Notes: a model not told the origin generated them from the letters alone. DNA of 64,000 nt from an uncultured Lachnospiraceae bacterium (GCA_947644545.1 CANRZW010000019.1:1-64000), one strand, 5' to 3'; positions 52,251 to 60,473 are shown, counted from the stretch's first letter. Numbers and translations: made by a program.

Positions 52251-53021
52251 ATGGGAAACGTGGTAATTGTCTCAGAGGTTCAGAGTTATCTGATATTATC
52301 ATTGAAGAGTTGGTTTGAGCAGGCGGAATATGATGTCACGATGGTGAAGGCAGACATTAACGCCATCAATAAGATAGAAGAGACGCCGTCTGTTATGGTG
52401 CTTTATGTGGACGAAAATATGCTGGAGGAATTGCAGGCGCTTAATTTCATTAAGGATAAAGCGGCAGAGGGAGATATTCCTCTTTTTGTTGTGGGCGATA
52501 TGGATGAGCTGAATTCGGTGGAGAAGATCATCACGAAGAACCTGATCCGGCAGAGATTTCAGCGGCCGATCAATGTGAATGAAGTGGTGGCTACGATCAG
52601 TCATTATGAGAGAAAGCATGGCAGACAGAATAAGAAGAAGATTCTGGTGGTGGATGATTCCGGTACGATGTTAAGGAACGTGAAGGGGTGGCTGGAAGAG
52701 TCGTATCAGGTCAATCTGGCTAATTCGGCGGCCATGGCGATCAAGGCGTTGTCAACGAACCGGCCGGACCTTGTTCTTCTGGACTATGAGATGCCTATCG
52801 TAGACGGGAAACAGGTATTGGAGATGATCCGCAGCGAGCATGATTTCGCGGATATTCCGGTTATATTCCTGACCAGCAGGGAAGATCAGGAGACCAGAGA
52901 CGGCGCTATGGCTCTGAAACCGGAAGGATATTTGTTAAAGAGTATGGAGCCGGGAGAGATCGTAAAGGCTATTGATGAGTTCTTCGGCGGTCTGAGAAGG
53001 AAGGAACTGGCCGGATTTTAG
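52251..53021 (+). CDS. Orphan tandem-receiver (REC-REC) protein
   Basis: A 256-residue protein with two receiver folds and no output domain. The C-terminal receiver (residues about 128-247) is complete: Asp135/Asp136 in ILVVDDSG, phospho-Asp178 in LVLLDYEMP, Thr208 in FLTSRED, Lys230 in YLLKSMEP. The N-terminal receiver (residues about 1-120) is degenerate: the acidic pair is lost (IVSEVQ), Asp54 may occupy the phosphorylation position, and the usual Lys-Pro is Arg105-Pro106 (FQRPINVNEV). No kinase is adjacent. It could act as a phosphate relay or sink or bind a partner such as a diguanylate or chemotaxis protein. It has its own promoter and a strong terminator. Confidence 0.87.
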   Translation: MGNVVIVSEVQSYLILSLKSWFEQAEYDVTMVKADINAINKIEETPSVMVLYVDENMLEELQALNFIKDKAAEGDIPLFVVGDMDELNSVEKIITKNLIRQRFQRPINVNEVVATISHYERKHGRQNKKKILVVDDSGTMLRNVKGWLEESYQVNLANSAAMAIKALSTNRPDLVLLDYEMPIVDGKQVLEMIRSEHDFADIPVIFLTSREDQETRDGAMALKPEGYLLKSMEPGEIVKAIDEFFGGLRRKELAGF

Positions 53022-53066
53022 GATACTTCCGGAGCCGGGATATAGGCAGACTTATAGAAAAGATAA

Positions 53067-53106
53067 GCACAGAACATGTCAGGTGATCGATGTTCTGTGC
53101 TTTTTG
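53067..53106 (+). terminator. Intrinsic terminator of the tandem-receiver gene
   Basis: GCACAGAACAT (53067-53077) and ATGTTCTGTGC (53090-53100) form a perfect 11-bp stem followed by TTTTTGT. Confidence 0.9.
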
Positions 53107-53193
53107 TATGGATTGCATTGTCAGCTGTCTGCGTCTGCAGAGATTCGTTACGGAAAAGAAATCTGCACAGGCGCTGTTTTACAGGGCGATTGC

Positions 53194-53913
53194 TCAGACC
53201 GTAAAGTCGAAACGTCCACCGGGGGTAGGAATAGCGGTCTCTTCCTGAATATCATCCCAGTTCACATGATTGATCTTATCTAACAGTTCGTCGGCAGTGG
53301 AAGCGTACAGGGTAGTACGTTTGCTGTGCGTATATTCGTACTTGCCGCGCGTGCCGGCATCTGTCTTTGAAGCGGTTTCCTTAGCGTTCTCTTTCTTTTC
53401 CTCGCGGATCTTGTCAATGAATTCCTTCTGGCGTTCTCCGGCTTTCTCTAACTCTGCAAAATAAGATACTTCACCGTTCTTTCCGATATGAACGCCCATG
53501 CGGACTACTTCGTCTTTCTTATCGCCCAGCTGTTTGGTCATTTCGTCCAATTTACCGACTGCGTCGTCAAGAAGAGAGAGATTCTGTTCCTTCACGTCGT
53601 CGTCAGAAGCCATACGTTCCAGTTCCTCAGGATCGATCAGGACGCTGTAATCTTTCGTTCCGCGGGAAAGATAAGAAGCGGCTTCCTCCTCGGATTCATA
53701 GTCGGCTACGATAAAGTCCATGTTGGAATAAGTCTTCTTCAATTCCTGCAGAAGCGCCTTGGCTTTGCTGCTCAGCTGCACGGGATTGCTGTTGGTCTTC
53801 CCTGCGCCGTCTGTTTTGGATGAAGTAGACTGTGACGTTCGGGAAGAGCTCTTTCTATTGACATTATTGTAAGAATTGGTCTGATACGGATGATACCCGT
53901 TTACTTTATTCAT
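53194..53913 (-). CDS. DUF6033-like protein
   Basis: A 239-residue hydrophilic protein. An Asn/Ser/Thr-rich N-terminus (residues 1-45) precedes the core LSSKAKALLQELKKTYSNMDFIVADYESEEEAASYLSRGTKDYSVLIDPEELERMA and a long Lys/Glu-rich helical segment (residues about 150-185, probable coiled coil). It has no signal peptide. The pattern matches proteins annotated as DUF6033 in Lachnospiraceae; function unknown. ATG 53913 is chosen because GGAGGG precedes it by 4-5 nt. It is transcribed toward the tandem-receiver gene, with that gene's terminator between them. Confidence 0.75.
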   Translation of the reverse strand: MNKVNGYHPYQTNSYNNVNRKSSSRTSQSTSSKTDGAGKTNSNPVQLSSKAKALLQELKKTYSNMDFIVADYESEEEAASYLSRGTKDYSVLIDPEELERMASDDDVKEQNLSLLDDAVGKLDEMTKQLGDKKDEVVRMGVHIGKNGEVSYFAELEKAGERQKEFIDKIREEKKENAKETASKTDAGTRGKYEYTHSKRTTLYASTADELLDKINHVNWDDIQEETAIPTPGGRFDFTV

Positions 53914-54158
53914 GTTTCCCTCCATTTTCTGCTTTCCTTAGCTTGAAATCGTAAATCCATTTACTTGTGACCGGCACATATGTGCAAAATTCTTATTATT
54001 TATATCGTAATCGTTCCTTATTTTCTTAACTATGTAAAATAATTTTCGCGGACATTGTGGTTTATGACAGACGATGTTATGATGGAAAACAGGGCTGCCG
54101 AAGGACATGATAAGAAGACCGCCGGCAGGACGAAACAGGGAAAGGGGCAGAATAACGA
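53914..54158. other. Divergent intergenic interval
   Basis: A 245-bp region between the DUF6033-like gene and the next response regulator. It holds a perfect 12-bp palindrome GCACATATGTGC (53974-53985) and, nearer the regulator, CTTAACTATGTAAA (54025-54038), a poor match to the shared operator. TATGAT (54078-54083) is a possible -10. This is where composition shifts to a more AT-rich style, so it may be the left boundary of acquired DNA. Confidence 0.45.
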
Positions 54159-54845
54159 ATGAAACGGTTATTTTTACTGGAAGATGATTTGAGCTTGCTC
54201 AACGGACTTTCCTTTGCCTTAAAGAAACAGGGATATGAAATAGAGGCTGCCCGTACCACACGGGAAGCCGATGCACTCTGGGTAAATGGGAAATATGATC
54301 TGGCTATTCTGGATGTATCGCTGCCTGACGGATCCGGCTTTGATTTTTGCAGGAAGATACGTCAAACGTCAAAAGTACCGATCATGTTTCTCACTGCCGC
54401 GGACGAAGAAACGGATATGATTATGGGACTTGATCTTGGTGGAGATGATTATATAACAAAACCTTTCAAGTTAGCGGTGTTCCTGTCGAGGCTTAACGCG
54501 CTGCTGCGCAGGAGTGAGAATTTCAATACGGCCGTTACGGCATTAAACTCTCATGACATAACGATTGAACTTTTGAAAGGCGAAGCATATAAACAAGGAA
54601 AGCCGCTGGAACTGACGGCGAGTGAGTATAAACTGTTATGCCTGTTCATGGAAAATCCCGACCGGATACTCTCCGCGGCGCAGATCTTAGGAAAGTTATG
54701 GGATTGTAACGAAAACTATATCGATAATAACTCTCTTACCGTATATATTCGCAGGCTTCGCACCAAGATTGAAGACGATCCGGGCAAACCGAGACGAATC
54801 GTTACCGTTCGCGGCATGGGTTATAAATGGAGTGCAACGGATTGA
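54159..54845 (+). CDS. BceR/VanR-like response regulator
   Basis: A 228-residue OmpR-family regulator with Asp9/Asp10 in FLLEDDLSLL, phospho-Asp52 in LAILDVSLPDGSGFDFC, Thr in MFLTAADEE, Lys in YITKPFKLAVF, and a winged helix ending RRIVTVRGMGYKW. It is paralogous to the regulator at 37184 and heads the same gene order: RR, HK, ABC ATPase, permease. Codon use is more AT-rich than in the 37-kb copy, which suggests separate acquisition rather than recent duplication. The RBS is AAAGGGG. Confidence 0.93.
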   Translation: MKRLFLLEDDLSLLNGLSFALKKQGYEIEAARTTREADALWVNGKYDLAILDVSLPDGSGFDFCRKIRQTSKVPIMFLTAADEETDMIMGLDLGGDDYITKPFKLAVFLSRLNALLRRSENFNTAVTALNSHDITIELLKGEAYKQGKPLELTASEYKLLCLFMENPDRILSAAQILGKLWDCNENYIDNNSLTVYIRRLRTKIEDDPGKPRRIVTVRGMGYKWSATD

Positions 54846-54872
54846 AGTGCGAAGTGGAAGCATGGGGGTAGA

Positions 54873-55904
54873 ATGAATATATTTGCGAACCGAAAAATCA
54901 AATTTCTTTTTGATGGCATCTTGCTGTGTACCCTGATTTTCATGTTGATCTCTGTATTATTAGCGGTCTTTGAAATCAGAAACGCAGTATATTACATTAT
55001 AATTTGCAGTTTGTGTATGGCAGTTGCCATTTGGCTTCTTTGCTATGAGTATTTCAGGGAGCAGCATAAAGTCATGGAAACAGCTATATCGCAGATTAGA
55101 GAATATATAGCCGGTAACAAAAATGTTTCCATTGAGTGTAACGACGAGGGTGAACTATACAGGCTGTTCCATGAAGTAAATTCTCTGGTTGCAATCTTAA
55201 ACGCCCACGCGGAAAATGAGAAAAACGCGAAGAAATTTCTGCGTGATACGATATCCGACATTTCGCACCAGTTAAAAACGCCGCTTGCCGCCCTGAATAT
55301 TTATAATGGGCTGATACAGGACGAAGCAAAAGAAAAAGAGCTTTCAACAATACAGGAGTTTAACTTACTTTCCGAGCAGGAGCTTGACCGTATAGAGACA
55401 CTGGTACAAAGCCTTTTGAAGATCACGAAACTGGATGCGGGTACGATTCTGTTGGAAAAGACTTTAGAAAATGTGTCCGAACTTGCGGAGGACATAAAAA
55501 AACAGTTCCTGTTCCGCGCCGGACAGGAGGGAAAAGAAATCTGCCTGTCGGGCAGGGAAGAAGTTACACTGTTATGTGACCGTAACTGGATCATGGAAGC
55601 TGTCGGTAACCTTGTGAAGAACGCCCTTGACCACACGGAAAAAGGCGGCATGATCTGTATCGAGTGGCGGGCGTTTCCTTCTATTGCTCAGATCACCGTC
55701 AAGGATAACGGTAGCGGCATACACCCGGAGGATCTGCACCATATCTTTAAGCGGTTTTATCGGAGCCGTTATTCCAAAGATACACAGGGGATTGGGCTTG
55801 GCCTGTCACTGACAAAGGCGATTGTGGAGGCCCATAACGGGACGATTGAAGTGGACAGCATGTTGGGAGCGGGCACCTCTTTCACGATCAATTTTCTGAT
55901 TTGA
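54873..55904 (+). CDS. Sensor histidine kinase, short-loop type
   Basis: A 343-residue kinase with two N-terminal helices (residues about 10-33 and 37-60) joined by a short loop, resembling intramembrane-sensing kinases. The phosphoacceptor motif is ISDISHQLKTPLAALNIYNGLI, N box AVGNLVKNALDHTEKGG, G1 VKDNGSGIHPED, F box FKRFYRSRYS and G2 GIGLGLSLTKAI. It lies 27 nt after its regulator. The near-identical H and N boxes with the kinase at 37885 raise the possibility of cross-talk between the two modules. Confidence 0.92.
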   Translation: MNIFANRKIKFLFDGILLCTLIFMLISVLLAVFEIRNAVYYIIICSLCMAVAIWLLCYEYFREQHKVMETAISQIREYIAGNKNVSIECNDEGELYRLFHEVNSLVAILNAHAENEKNAKKFLRDTISDISHQLKTPLAALNIYNGLIQDEAKEKELSTIQEFNLLSEQELDRIETLVQSLLKITKLDAGTILLEKTLENVSELAEDIKKQFLFRAGQEGKEICLSGREEVTLLCDRNWIMEAVGNLVKNALDHTEKGGMICIEWRAFPSIAQITVKDNGSGIHPEDLHHIFKRFYRSRYSKDTQGIGLGLSLTKAIVEAHNGTIEVDSMLGAGTSFTINFLI

Positions 55905-55915
55905 AAAATCATATC

Positions 55916-55969
55916 CCTACAAAATTGTAGGCTGGTTGTAATATTGATGTAGGATTGCGCTGTTATATT
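55916..55969 (+). promoter_or_regulatory. Activated promoter with palindromic operator for the second ABC exporter
   Basis: CCTACAAAATTGTAGG (55916-55931) is a perfect 16-bp palindrome of the same layout as those at 37090 and 39160. A second GTAGG half-site starts 22 bp after the first (55949), and the -10 TATATT (55964-55969) begins 32 nt after the palindrome. No -35 consensus is present. Confidence 0.75.
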
Positions 55970-56001
55970 GGGGCTATCAAAACAGAAAGAGGTGTTTACA
56001 C

Positions 56002-56685
56002 ATGAACTTATTGGAAGTCGACAATATCTGTAAAACTTACGGAAGCGGCGAAACCGCCGTACATGCTTTGAAACAGGTCAGCTTTTCTGTTCCAAAGGGC
56101 GAGTACGTGGCCATTGTTGGAGAATCCGGCTCCGGCAAAAGTACGCTGCTCAATATGATCGGCGCGCTTGATACGCCTGACTCCGGTAAAGTCACGATTG
56201 GCGGCAAAGACATTTTTGCCATGAACGACAGCAAACTTACCGTTTTCCGCCGCAGGAATATCGGATTTATTTTTCAGGCGTTCAATCTGGTGCCGGAGCT
56301 TACCGTGGAGCAGAATATTGTGTTCCCGGTGCTGCTTGACTATCAGAAGCCGGACAGAAAATATCTGGAAGAACTGCTTACCGTTCTTAATCTGCAGGAG
56401 CGGCGTAACCACTTGCCGACCCAGTTATCCGGCGGACAGCAGCAGCGTGTGGCGATCGGACGCGCCCTGATCACGCGCCCGTCGCTGATCCTGGCAGATG
56501 AGCCGACGGGTAATCTTGACACGCAGAACAGCAGCGAAGTGATTGCCCTGTTAAAAGAGGCGTCAAGAAAGTATGAGCAGACCATTATTATGATTACGCA
56601 TAACAGAAGCATTGCACAGAGCGCAGACCGGATCCTGCAGGTAGCGGACGGGGTGCTGACTGATTTGGGGAGGTGCCGCGAATGA
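56002..56685 (+). CDS. BceA/MacB-type ABC ATP-binding protein
   Basis: A 227-residue exporter ATPase with Walker [13 protein letters not shown]-loop [12 protein letters not shown], signature [15 protein letters not shown], Walker [16 protein letters not shown] and H-loop MITHNRS. It is highly similar along its length to the ATPase at 39286 (same [12 protein letters not shown] / [12 protein letters not shown] segment). The RBS is GAGGTG. The ATGA overlap with the permease indicates coupled translation. Confidence 0.94.
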   Translation: MNLLEVDNICKTYGSGETAVHALKQVSFSVPKGEYVAIVGESGSGKSTLLNMIGALDTPDSGKVTIGGKDIFAMNDSKLTVFRRRNIGFIFQAFNLVPELTVEQNIVFPVLLDYQKPDRKYLEELLTVLNLQERRNHLPTQLSGGQQQRVAIGRALITRPSLILADEPTGNLDTQNSSEVIALLKEASRKYEQTIIMITHNRSIAQSADRILQVADGVLTDLGRCRE

Positions 56686-59012
56686 AAAGTTTTTTAATCC
56701 TTATCCCGATTTCTGCCAGAGTGCGGAAGCGGCAAAACCGTATGACCATTTTGTGCATTGTCATTTCCGTATTGCTCGTGACAACGATTTTCAGTGTGGC
56801 GGACATGTTCATTCGGACAAAAAGCGAAGAATTACAGAAGAAACATGGTACGTATCATATACAGCTGGAAAATATCTCCCGGAGCATCGGAGAGGAAATT
56901 GGCAGTCGCTTAGATGTTACAGCCGTCGGTTGGTCGGAAGCCTTCAATACAGACGCAGATCAACCGTACTACATTGGAGAGAAAAGAGCTGCTTTATATG
57001 GAGCCGACAGTATCTATCTGCGTCAGCTTTCCAATACCCTTGCAGAGGGGGAGTTCCCGCAGCGCGATAACGAAGTCATGCTCAGCACCAACGCAAAACT
57101 CGCTTTGGAGGTGCAGATCGGCGACAGCGTAACGATCAGGACCCCGGCGGGAACTGCCGACTTTACCGTAACAGGTTTCGGCTCGGATAACCGGGAGGAT
57201 TATCAGGGACAGACTTATCTGGTTGCTGTCTCTATGACGCGGTCAGCGTATACTTCGCTTATGGAACAAAACGGTATTGCGCTTAATCCAACCTGTTATG
57301 TTCAGTTTAAAGATGCGTCAAAGGCTTCCGGTGCAATGACGGAAATAAAAGAGCAGTATGCTTTGTCAGAAGAAAACATTTCCGAAAATACCGCAATCAT
57401 GGGGATTGCAGGGCAGAGCAGTCATGAGTCTGTAAAAAATATTTACGGCCTGGCAGCAATTTTGTTTGTTCTGGTGCTGTTGGCCGGCGTGCTGATGATT
57501 TCCGGCAGCATGAACAGCAATGTGGCCCAGCGGACGAAATTCTTTGGTATGATGCGCTGTATCGGTGCAAGCCGCAGGCAGATTATCCGCTACGTGCGTT
57601 TGGAGGCATTAAACTGGTGTAAAACGGCAGTGCCTGTTGGATTGCTCTTTGGCATGGCGATCAGTTGGAGCGTTTGTGCAGTACTGCATTATGGGATCGG
57701 CGGTGAATTTCAGACAATACCTGTGCTGGCCCTCAGTCCGGTGGGCCTTGGCAGCGGCGCACTGGTTGGAATTGTTACGGTTCTTTTGGCGGCACAATCC
57801 CCGGCCAGACGTGCAGCTAAAGTTTCGCCGATGGCAGCCGTTTCCGGCAGCGCAGATACGACGCCCTCTGTACGGCATACCATGTGGCTGCATTTAGGAA
57901 AGGTTGAAAAGACTTTGGGAGTTCACCATGCAATCGCGTCTAAGAAAAACTGGTTTTTGATGACGGCCAGCTTTTCCCTTAGTATCATCCTGTTTCTCTG
58001 CTTTACGGTAGGGCTGGATTTTGCACATGCGTTGGTGCCGTCCCTGCGGTCATGGCAGCCGGATATTACCCTCACAGGCTATGCCAATGAACCTGTGTTG
58101 AGTCAGAGTTTAAGTGATACCATCAGCTCTGTTTCCGGGGTAGAGCATGTCTTTGGCAGCACATACAGGCAGAATGTTTCTGCGGCTTCCTCACGACAGG
58201 GGGTTGACCATGTGAACATAACATCATACAGTGATTATCTGCTGGATTGTGCAGAGGAGAGTCTTGTGCAGGGGGATTTATCGGAAATCTACGGAGACAG
58301 CAATCAGGTTATGACGGTTTCAAATAAGGATAATCCGTTACAGGTTGGCGATACCATTCAGATCGCGGGAGAGGAGGTTGTAATCGCCTGTGCCGTATCG
58401 GATGGATTGTATTCCAGTGAATACAGCGTAATCTGTTCGCAGGAAACGTTTGCCCGGCTTACAGGAGAGCGCAATTACAGCATGATTGGAGTGCAGTTAG
58501 GCAAAGATGCGTCGGATGATACGGTAAAACAGATCAGCAGCCTTGCCGAAAGCAATGTTATTTTTGAAGACCAGCGGGAAAACAACAGACAGGATCGTGC
58601 AACCTATCTGGCATCCGTTTTTATTGTATACAGCTTTCTGGTCATTATTGCCATGATTACGCTGTTTAATATGATTAACAGCATTTCCATGAGTGTAACA
58701 GCGCGGATGAAACAGTACGGCGCCATGCGGGCGGTTGGTATGGATGCAAAGCAGCTTACCCGGATGATTGCCGCAGAAGCCCTTACTTATTCCCTTTCCG
58801 GGCTTGTAATCGGCGGCAGCACAGGAATTGCGCTTAGCCGTTTCCTGCATATCAGGCTGCTTACACGGTATTTTGGAACTCCGTGGAGCCTGCCCGTAGA
58901 ACTGCTTGCTGTTGTTATTGTGTTTTCCATCGTTGCCGTTGTTGCTGCGGTTCATGCCCCGGCAAAGCATATCCGCCACATGGAAATCACAGCAACAATC
59001 AACGAATTATAG
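56682..59012 (+). CDS. FtsX-type ABC permease
   Basis: A 776-residue permease with an N-terminal helix (residues about 20-42), a roughly 190-residue external domain, helices near 250-275, 305-335 and 345-370, then a helix near 420-440, a second external domain and three final helices near 645-670, 700-725 and 745-765. The coupling motifs [19 protein letters not shown] and [19 protein letters not shown] are nearly the same as in the 39966 copy. ATG 56682 has GGGGAGGTG upstream. It ends the AT-richer four-gene module, and a strong terminator follows. Confidence 0.92.
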   Translation: MKSFLILIPISARVRKRQNRMTILCIVISVLLVTTIFSVADMFIRTKSEELQKKHGTYHIQLENISRSIGEEIGSRLDVTAVGWSEAFNTDADQPYYIGEKRAALYGADSIYLRQLSNTLAEGEFPQRDNEVMLSTNAKLALEVQIGDSVTIRTPAGTADFTVTGFGSDNREDYQGQTYLVAVSMTRSAYTSLMEQNGIALNPTCYVQFKDASKASGAMTEIKEQYALSEENISENTAIMGIAGQSSHESVKNIYGLAAILFVLVLLAGVLMISGSMNSNVAQRTKFFGMMRCIGASRRQIIRYVRLEALNWCKTAVPVGLLFGMAISWSVCAVLHYGIGGEFQTIPVLALSPVGLGSGALVGIVTVLLAAQSPARRAAKVSPMAAVSGSADTTPSVRHTMWLHLGKVEKTLGVHHAIASKKNWFLMTASFSLSIILFLCFTVGLDFAHALVPSLRSWQPDITLTGYANEPVLSQSLSDTISSVSGVEHVFGSTYRQNVSAASSRQGVDHVNITSYSDYLLDCAEESLVQGDLSEIYGDSNQVMTVSNKDNPLQVGDTIQIAGEEVVIACAVSDGLYSSEYSVICSQETFARLTGERNYSMIGVQLGKDASDDTVKQISSLAESNVIFEDQRENNRQDRATYLASVFIVYSFLVIIAMITLFNMINSISMSVTARMKQYGAMRAVGMDAKQLTRMIAAEALTYSLSGLVIGGSTGIALSRFLHIRLLTRYFGTPWSLPVELLAVVIVFSIVAVVAAVHAPAKHIRHMEITATINEL

Positions 59013-59085
59013 GAATCAGTGAATTGTTAGAAATGGAGAAAGATGTTATAATACCTGACTTTGAGAGTTGAACTGTAAAATATAG

Positions 59086-59126
59086 TGCTAAGCTACAGAT
59101 TAAAACCTATGGCTTAGCATTTTTTT
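59086..59126 (+). terminator. Intrinsic terminator of the exporter operon
   Basis: TGCTAAGC (59086-59093) pairs with GCTTAGCA (59112-59119) and runs into seven T residues (59120-59126). Confidence 0.88.
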
Positions 59127-59250
59127 GATTTCTCCCTCGCTCAAAAAATAGGATGTTAATGGAAGGTTACAAATAGTTGAAAACTCTTTTATGAATGTCG
59201 TACCTCTTGAAAGATTTATATATCTTCTGTCTGATATTCGGGCAGCCTTG

Positions 59251-59291
59251 AAAGTGTAAAGCCCTTGATAATTCAATAGACTTTACACTTT
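59251..59291. repeat. Hairpin with GTGTAAAG stem
   Basis: AAAGTGTAAAG (59251-59261) and CTTTACACTTT (59281-59291) are perfect 11-bp arms around a 19-nt loop. The stem resembles the hairpin at 2271-2310 (GGTGTAAAGTC / GACTTTACACC). No strong T-tract follows. Confidence 0.55.
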
Positions 59292-59301
59292 GGTTATGTG
59301 A

Positions 59302-59487
59302 TATATTTATGTAGGTTGCTGGTTTGTTAAGCGGTCTCTGACAACAACAAATAGTATTGTGGTTGCAGCGGTGGCAACTTTAAAAGATGGAGAATGCATT
59401 TCGTTGTTAAGTAAGTCATATCCATTTAGTTTAGATGGATATTTCCAGCAGATAGCTGGGAATGTTTGTACTATAGGACAACGATAG
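59302..59487 (+). pseudogene. Orphan C-terminal coding fragment (uncertain)
   Basis: The frame is open for 61 codons to TAG 59485-59487 but has no start codon or RBS. It reads like natural protein, with segments VVAAVATLKDGECISLL and FSLDGYFQQIAGNVCTIGQ. I do not recognise it. An overlapping frame on the other strand is also open, so the coding nature is unproven. It is probably the tail of a gene lost during rearrangement. Confidence 0.3.
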
Positions 59488-59497
59488 AAGAAAGATG

Positions 59498-59526
59498 TTG
59501 ACGTACGTAAAAACGTACGGTACAAT
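59498..59526 (+). promoter_or_regulatory. Autoregulated promoter of the toxin-antitoxin operon
   Basis: TTGACG (59498-59503), exactly 17 bases, TACAAT (59521-59526). The spacer is almost entirely filled by the palindrome CGTACGT-AAAA-ACGTACG (59502-59519), an ideal site for a YefM-type repressor to block RNA polymerase. Confidence 0.85.
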
Positions 59527-59548
59527 ATAGTGAAAAGGAGATGATGCT

Positions 59549-59803
59549 ATGACCGCAATTAGTGTAACAAAAGCAAGAGAAAATATATATCAAATACTGT
59601 CAGATGTCAATGAAAGCAGCCAGCCGATTACAATTACAAATAACCGTGGGAAAAATGGCGTCCTTATTTCGGAAGAAGATTGGAACGCCATTCAGGAAAC
59701 GTTATATTTGAATTCTATACAGGGTATGGCAGAAAGCATTATCGAGGCAGGAAGAGAGCCTTTAGAAGACTGCTCCATATATAATCCGGGTGAGGAATGG
59801 TAA
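59549..59803 (+). CDS. YefM/Phd-family antitoxin
   Basis: An 84-residue antitoxin. The N-terminal Phd/YefM DNA-binding fold reads TAISVTKARENIYQILSDVNESSQPITITNNRGKNGVLISEEDW; the C-terminal part (MAESIIEAGREPLEDCSIYNPGEEW) is the toxin-binding tail. It normally neutralises the toxin and represses the operon together with it. The RBS is AAGGAG. The toxin gene starts at the next base after the stop, so the two are strictly coupled. Confidence 0.92.
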   Translation: MTAISVTKARENIYQILSDVNESSQPITITNNRGKNGVLISEEDWNAIQETLYLNSIQGMAESIIEAGREPLEDCSIYNPGEEW

Positions 59804-60100
59804 ATGTATATAATTAGGTTTAGCAAACAAGCAGACAAAGATAAAAAGCTGTTAAAAGGGGCAGGGCTTGATTCAAAAGCAAAGAATCTATTAAATATTA
59901 TAGCGGAAAATCCTTTTTGGAATCCACCGCCATATGAGGGGTTGGTGGGAAACCTAAATGGCTACTATTCCAGAAGGATCAATATACAGCATAGGTTAGT
60001 TTATCAGGTATATAATGAACCAGTAGTCATTGGTGGTGTCGGATATGAGGGAACAATAAAAGTTGCCCGTATGTGGTCACATTATGATGCTGTGAGATAA
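59804..60100 (+). CDS. Txe/YoeB-family mRNA endoribonuclease toxin
   Basis: A 98-residue toxin of the RelE superfamily, Txe/YoeB branch, which cleaves ribosome-bound mRNA. The core GNLNGYYSRRINIQHRLVYQV corresponds to the GxLxGYWSRRIxxEHRLVY signature. Residues expected in catalysis (the Glu of the canonical EHR is Gln in IQHR here, the Arg is kept, and the C-terminal SHYDAV provides His-Tyr) are mostly present. The substitution at the Glu position could reduce activity. Placed on a presumed mobile element next to an integrase remnant, it may have helped stabilise that element. Confidence 0.88.
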   Translation: MYIIRFSKQADKDKKLLKGAGLDSKAKNLLNIIAENPFWNPPPYEGLVGNLNGYYSRRINIQHRLVYQVYNEPVVIGGVGYEGTIKVARMWSHYDAVR

Positions 60101-60117
60101 AAGTAAAGCACCAACAA

Positions 60118-60411
60118 GTGAGAGTCAAATTACAGAACCCATTCTGTGAATTCATATTCATGAAAGATGGGGAAAGAATCTTGACACAGGCAATGCGCAT
60201 GAGGTTTAAAAGAATATGTAAGAAGCTGGGAATTTTTCATAAATCCCCGCATAAGATCAGGAAAACATATGGGTCTATACTGCTTGATAATCAAATAGAT
60301 AACAAACTGATTATGGAACAGATGGGGCATACGGATATTCTGTGTACAGAAGAGCATTATCATAGAAATAGAAAAAACCCCGTAAAATTAAGGGTTTCAG
60401 CGAGCGGATAA
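60118..60411 (+). pseudogene. Truncated tyrosine recombinase (integrase C-terminus)
   Basis: Only the C-terminal catalytic portion remains: RFKRICKKLGIFHKSPHKIRKTYGSILLDN supplies the HxxR box, LIMEQMGHTDI the conserved Gly-His and EEHYHRNRK the nucleophilic Tyr. The N-terminal DNA-binding domain and the first catalytic Arg are missing and there is no clear RBS. The last dozen codons after HRNRK read through the tRNA-Gly terminator and into the tRNA 3' end, so they are host sequence. It marks the right end of a decayed integrative element inserted next to the tRNA gene. Confidence 0.85.
60371..60397 (-). terminator. Terminator of tRNA-Gly
   Basis: On the minus strand AAACCC (60397-60392) pairs with GGGTTT (60380-60375), followed by more T residues. 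It lies 6 nt past the tRNA 3' end. Confidence 0.7.
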
Positions 60412-60473
60412 CGGGAATCGAACCCGCCTCTCCAGCTTGGGAAGCTGGCGTTCTACCGATGAACTATATCCGC
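60403..60473 (-). tRNA. tRNA-Gly (anticodon CCC)
   Basis: A complete cloverleaf: acceptor GCGGATA/TATCCGC, D-arm GTTC...GAAC, anticodon stem CCAGC/GCTGG with loop TTCCCAA (anticodon CCC, reading GGG), T-arm with TTCGATT, discriminator U. CCA is not encoded. It lies opposite to its neighbours and directly abuts the truncated integrase, a common integration neighbourhood. Confidence 0.95.

Larger units (their letters stand above)
59013..59548. other. Intergenic stretch between the exporter and the toxin-antitoxin pair
   Basis: This 536-bp interval contains the permease terminator (59086-59126), a second hairpin (59251-59291), an unexplained open fragment (59302-59487) and the toxin-antitoxin promoter (59498-59526). 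The bases between about 59130 and 59245 show nothing I can name. Confidence 0.6.

Noticed and set aside
54025-54038. CTTAAC/TGTAAA as a fifth copy of the shared operator before the 54159 regulator
   Set aside because: Arms do not match well, spacing differs from the N4 layout, and the distance to the nearest -10 does not fit the 32-nt rule.
59302-59525. Minus-strand 72-codon frame between the hairpin and the toxin-antitoxin promoter
   Set aside because: It overlaps the antitoxin promoter and the plus-strand fragment, has no RBS and no family resemblance.
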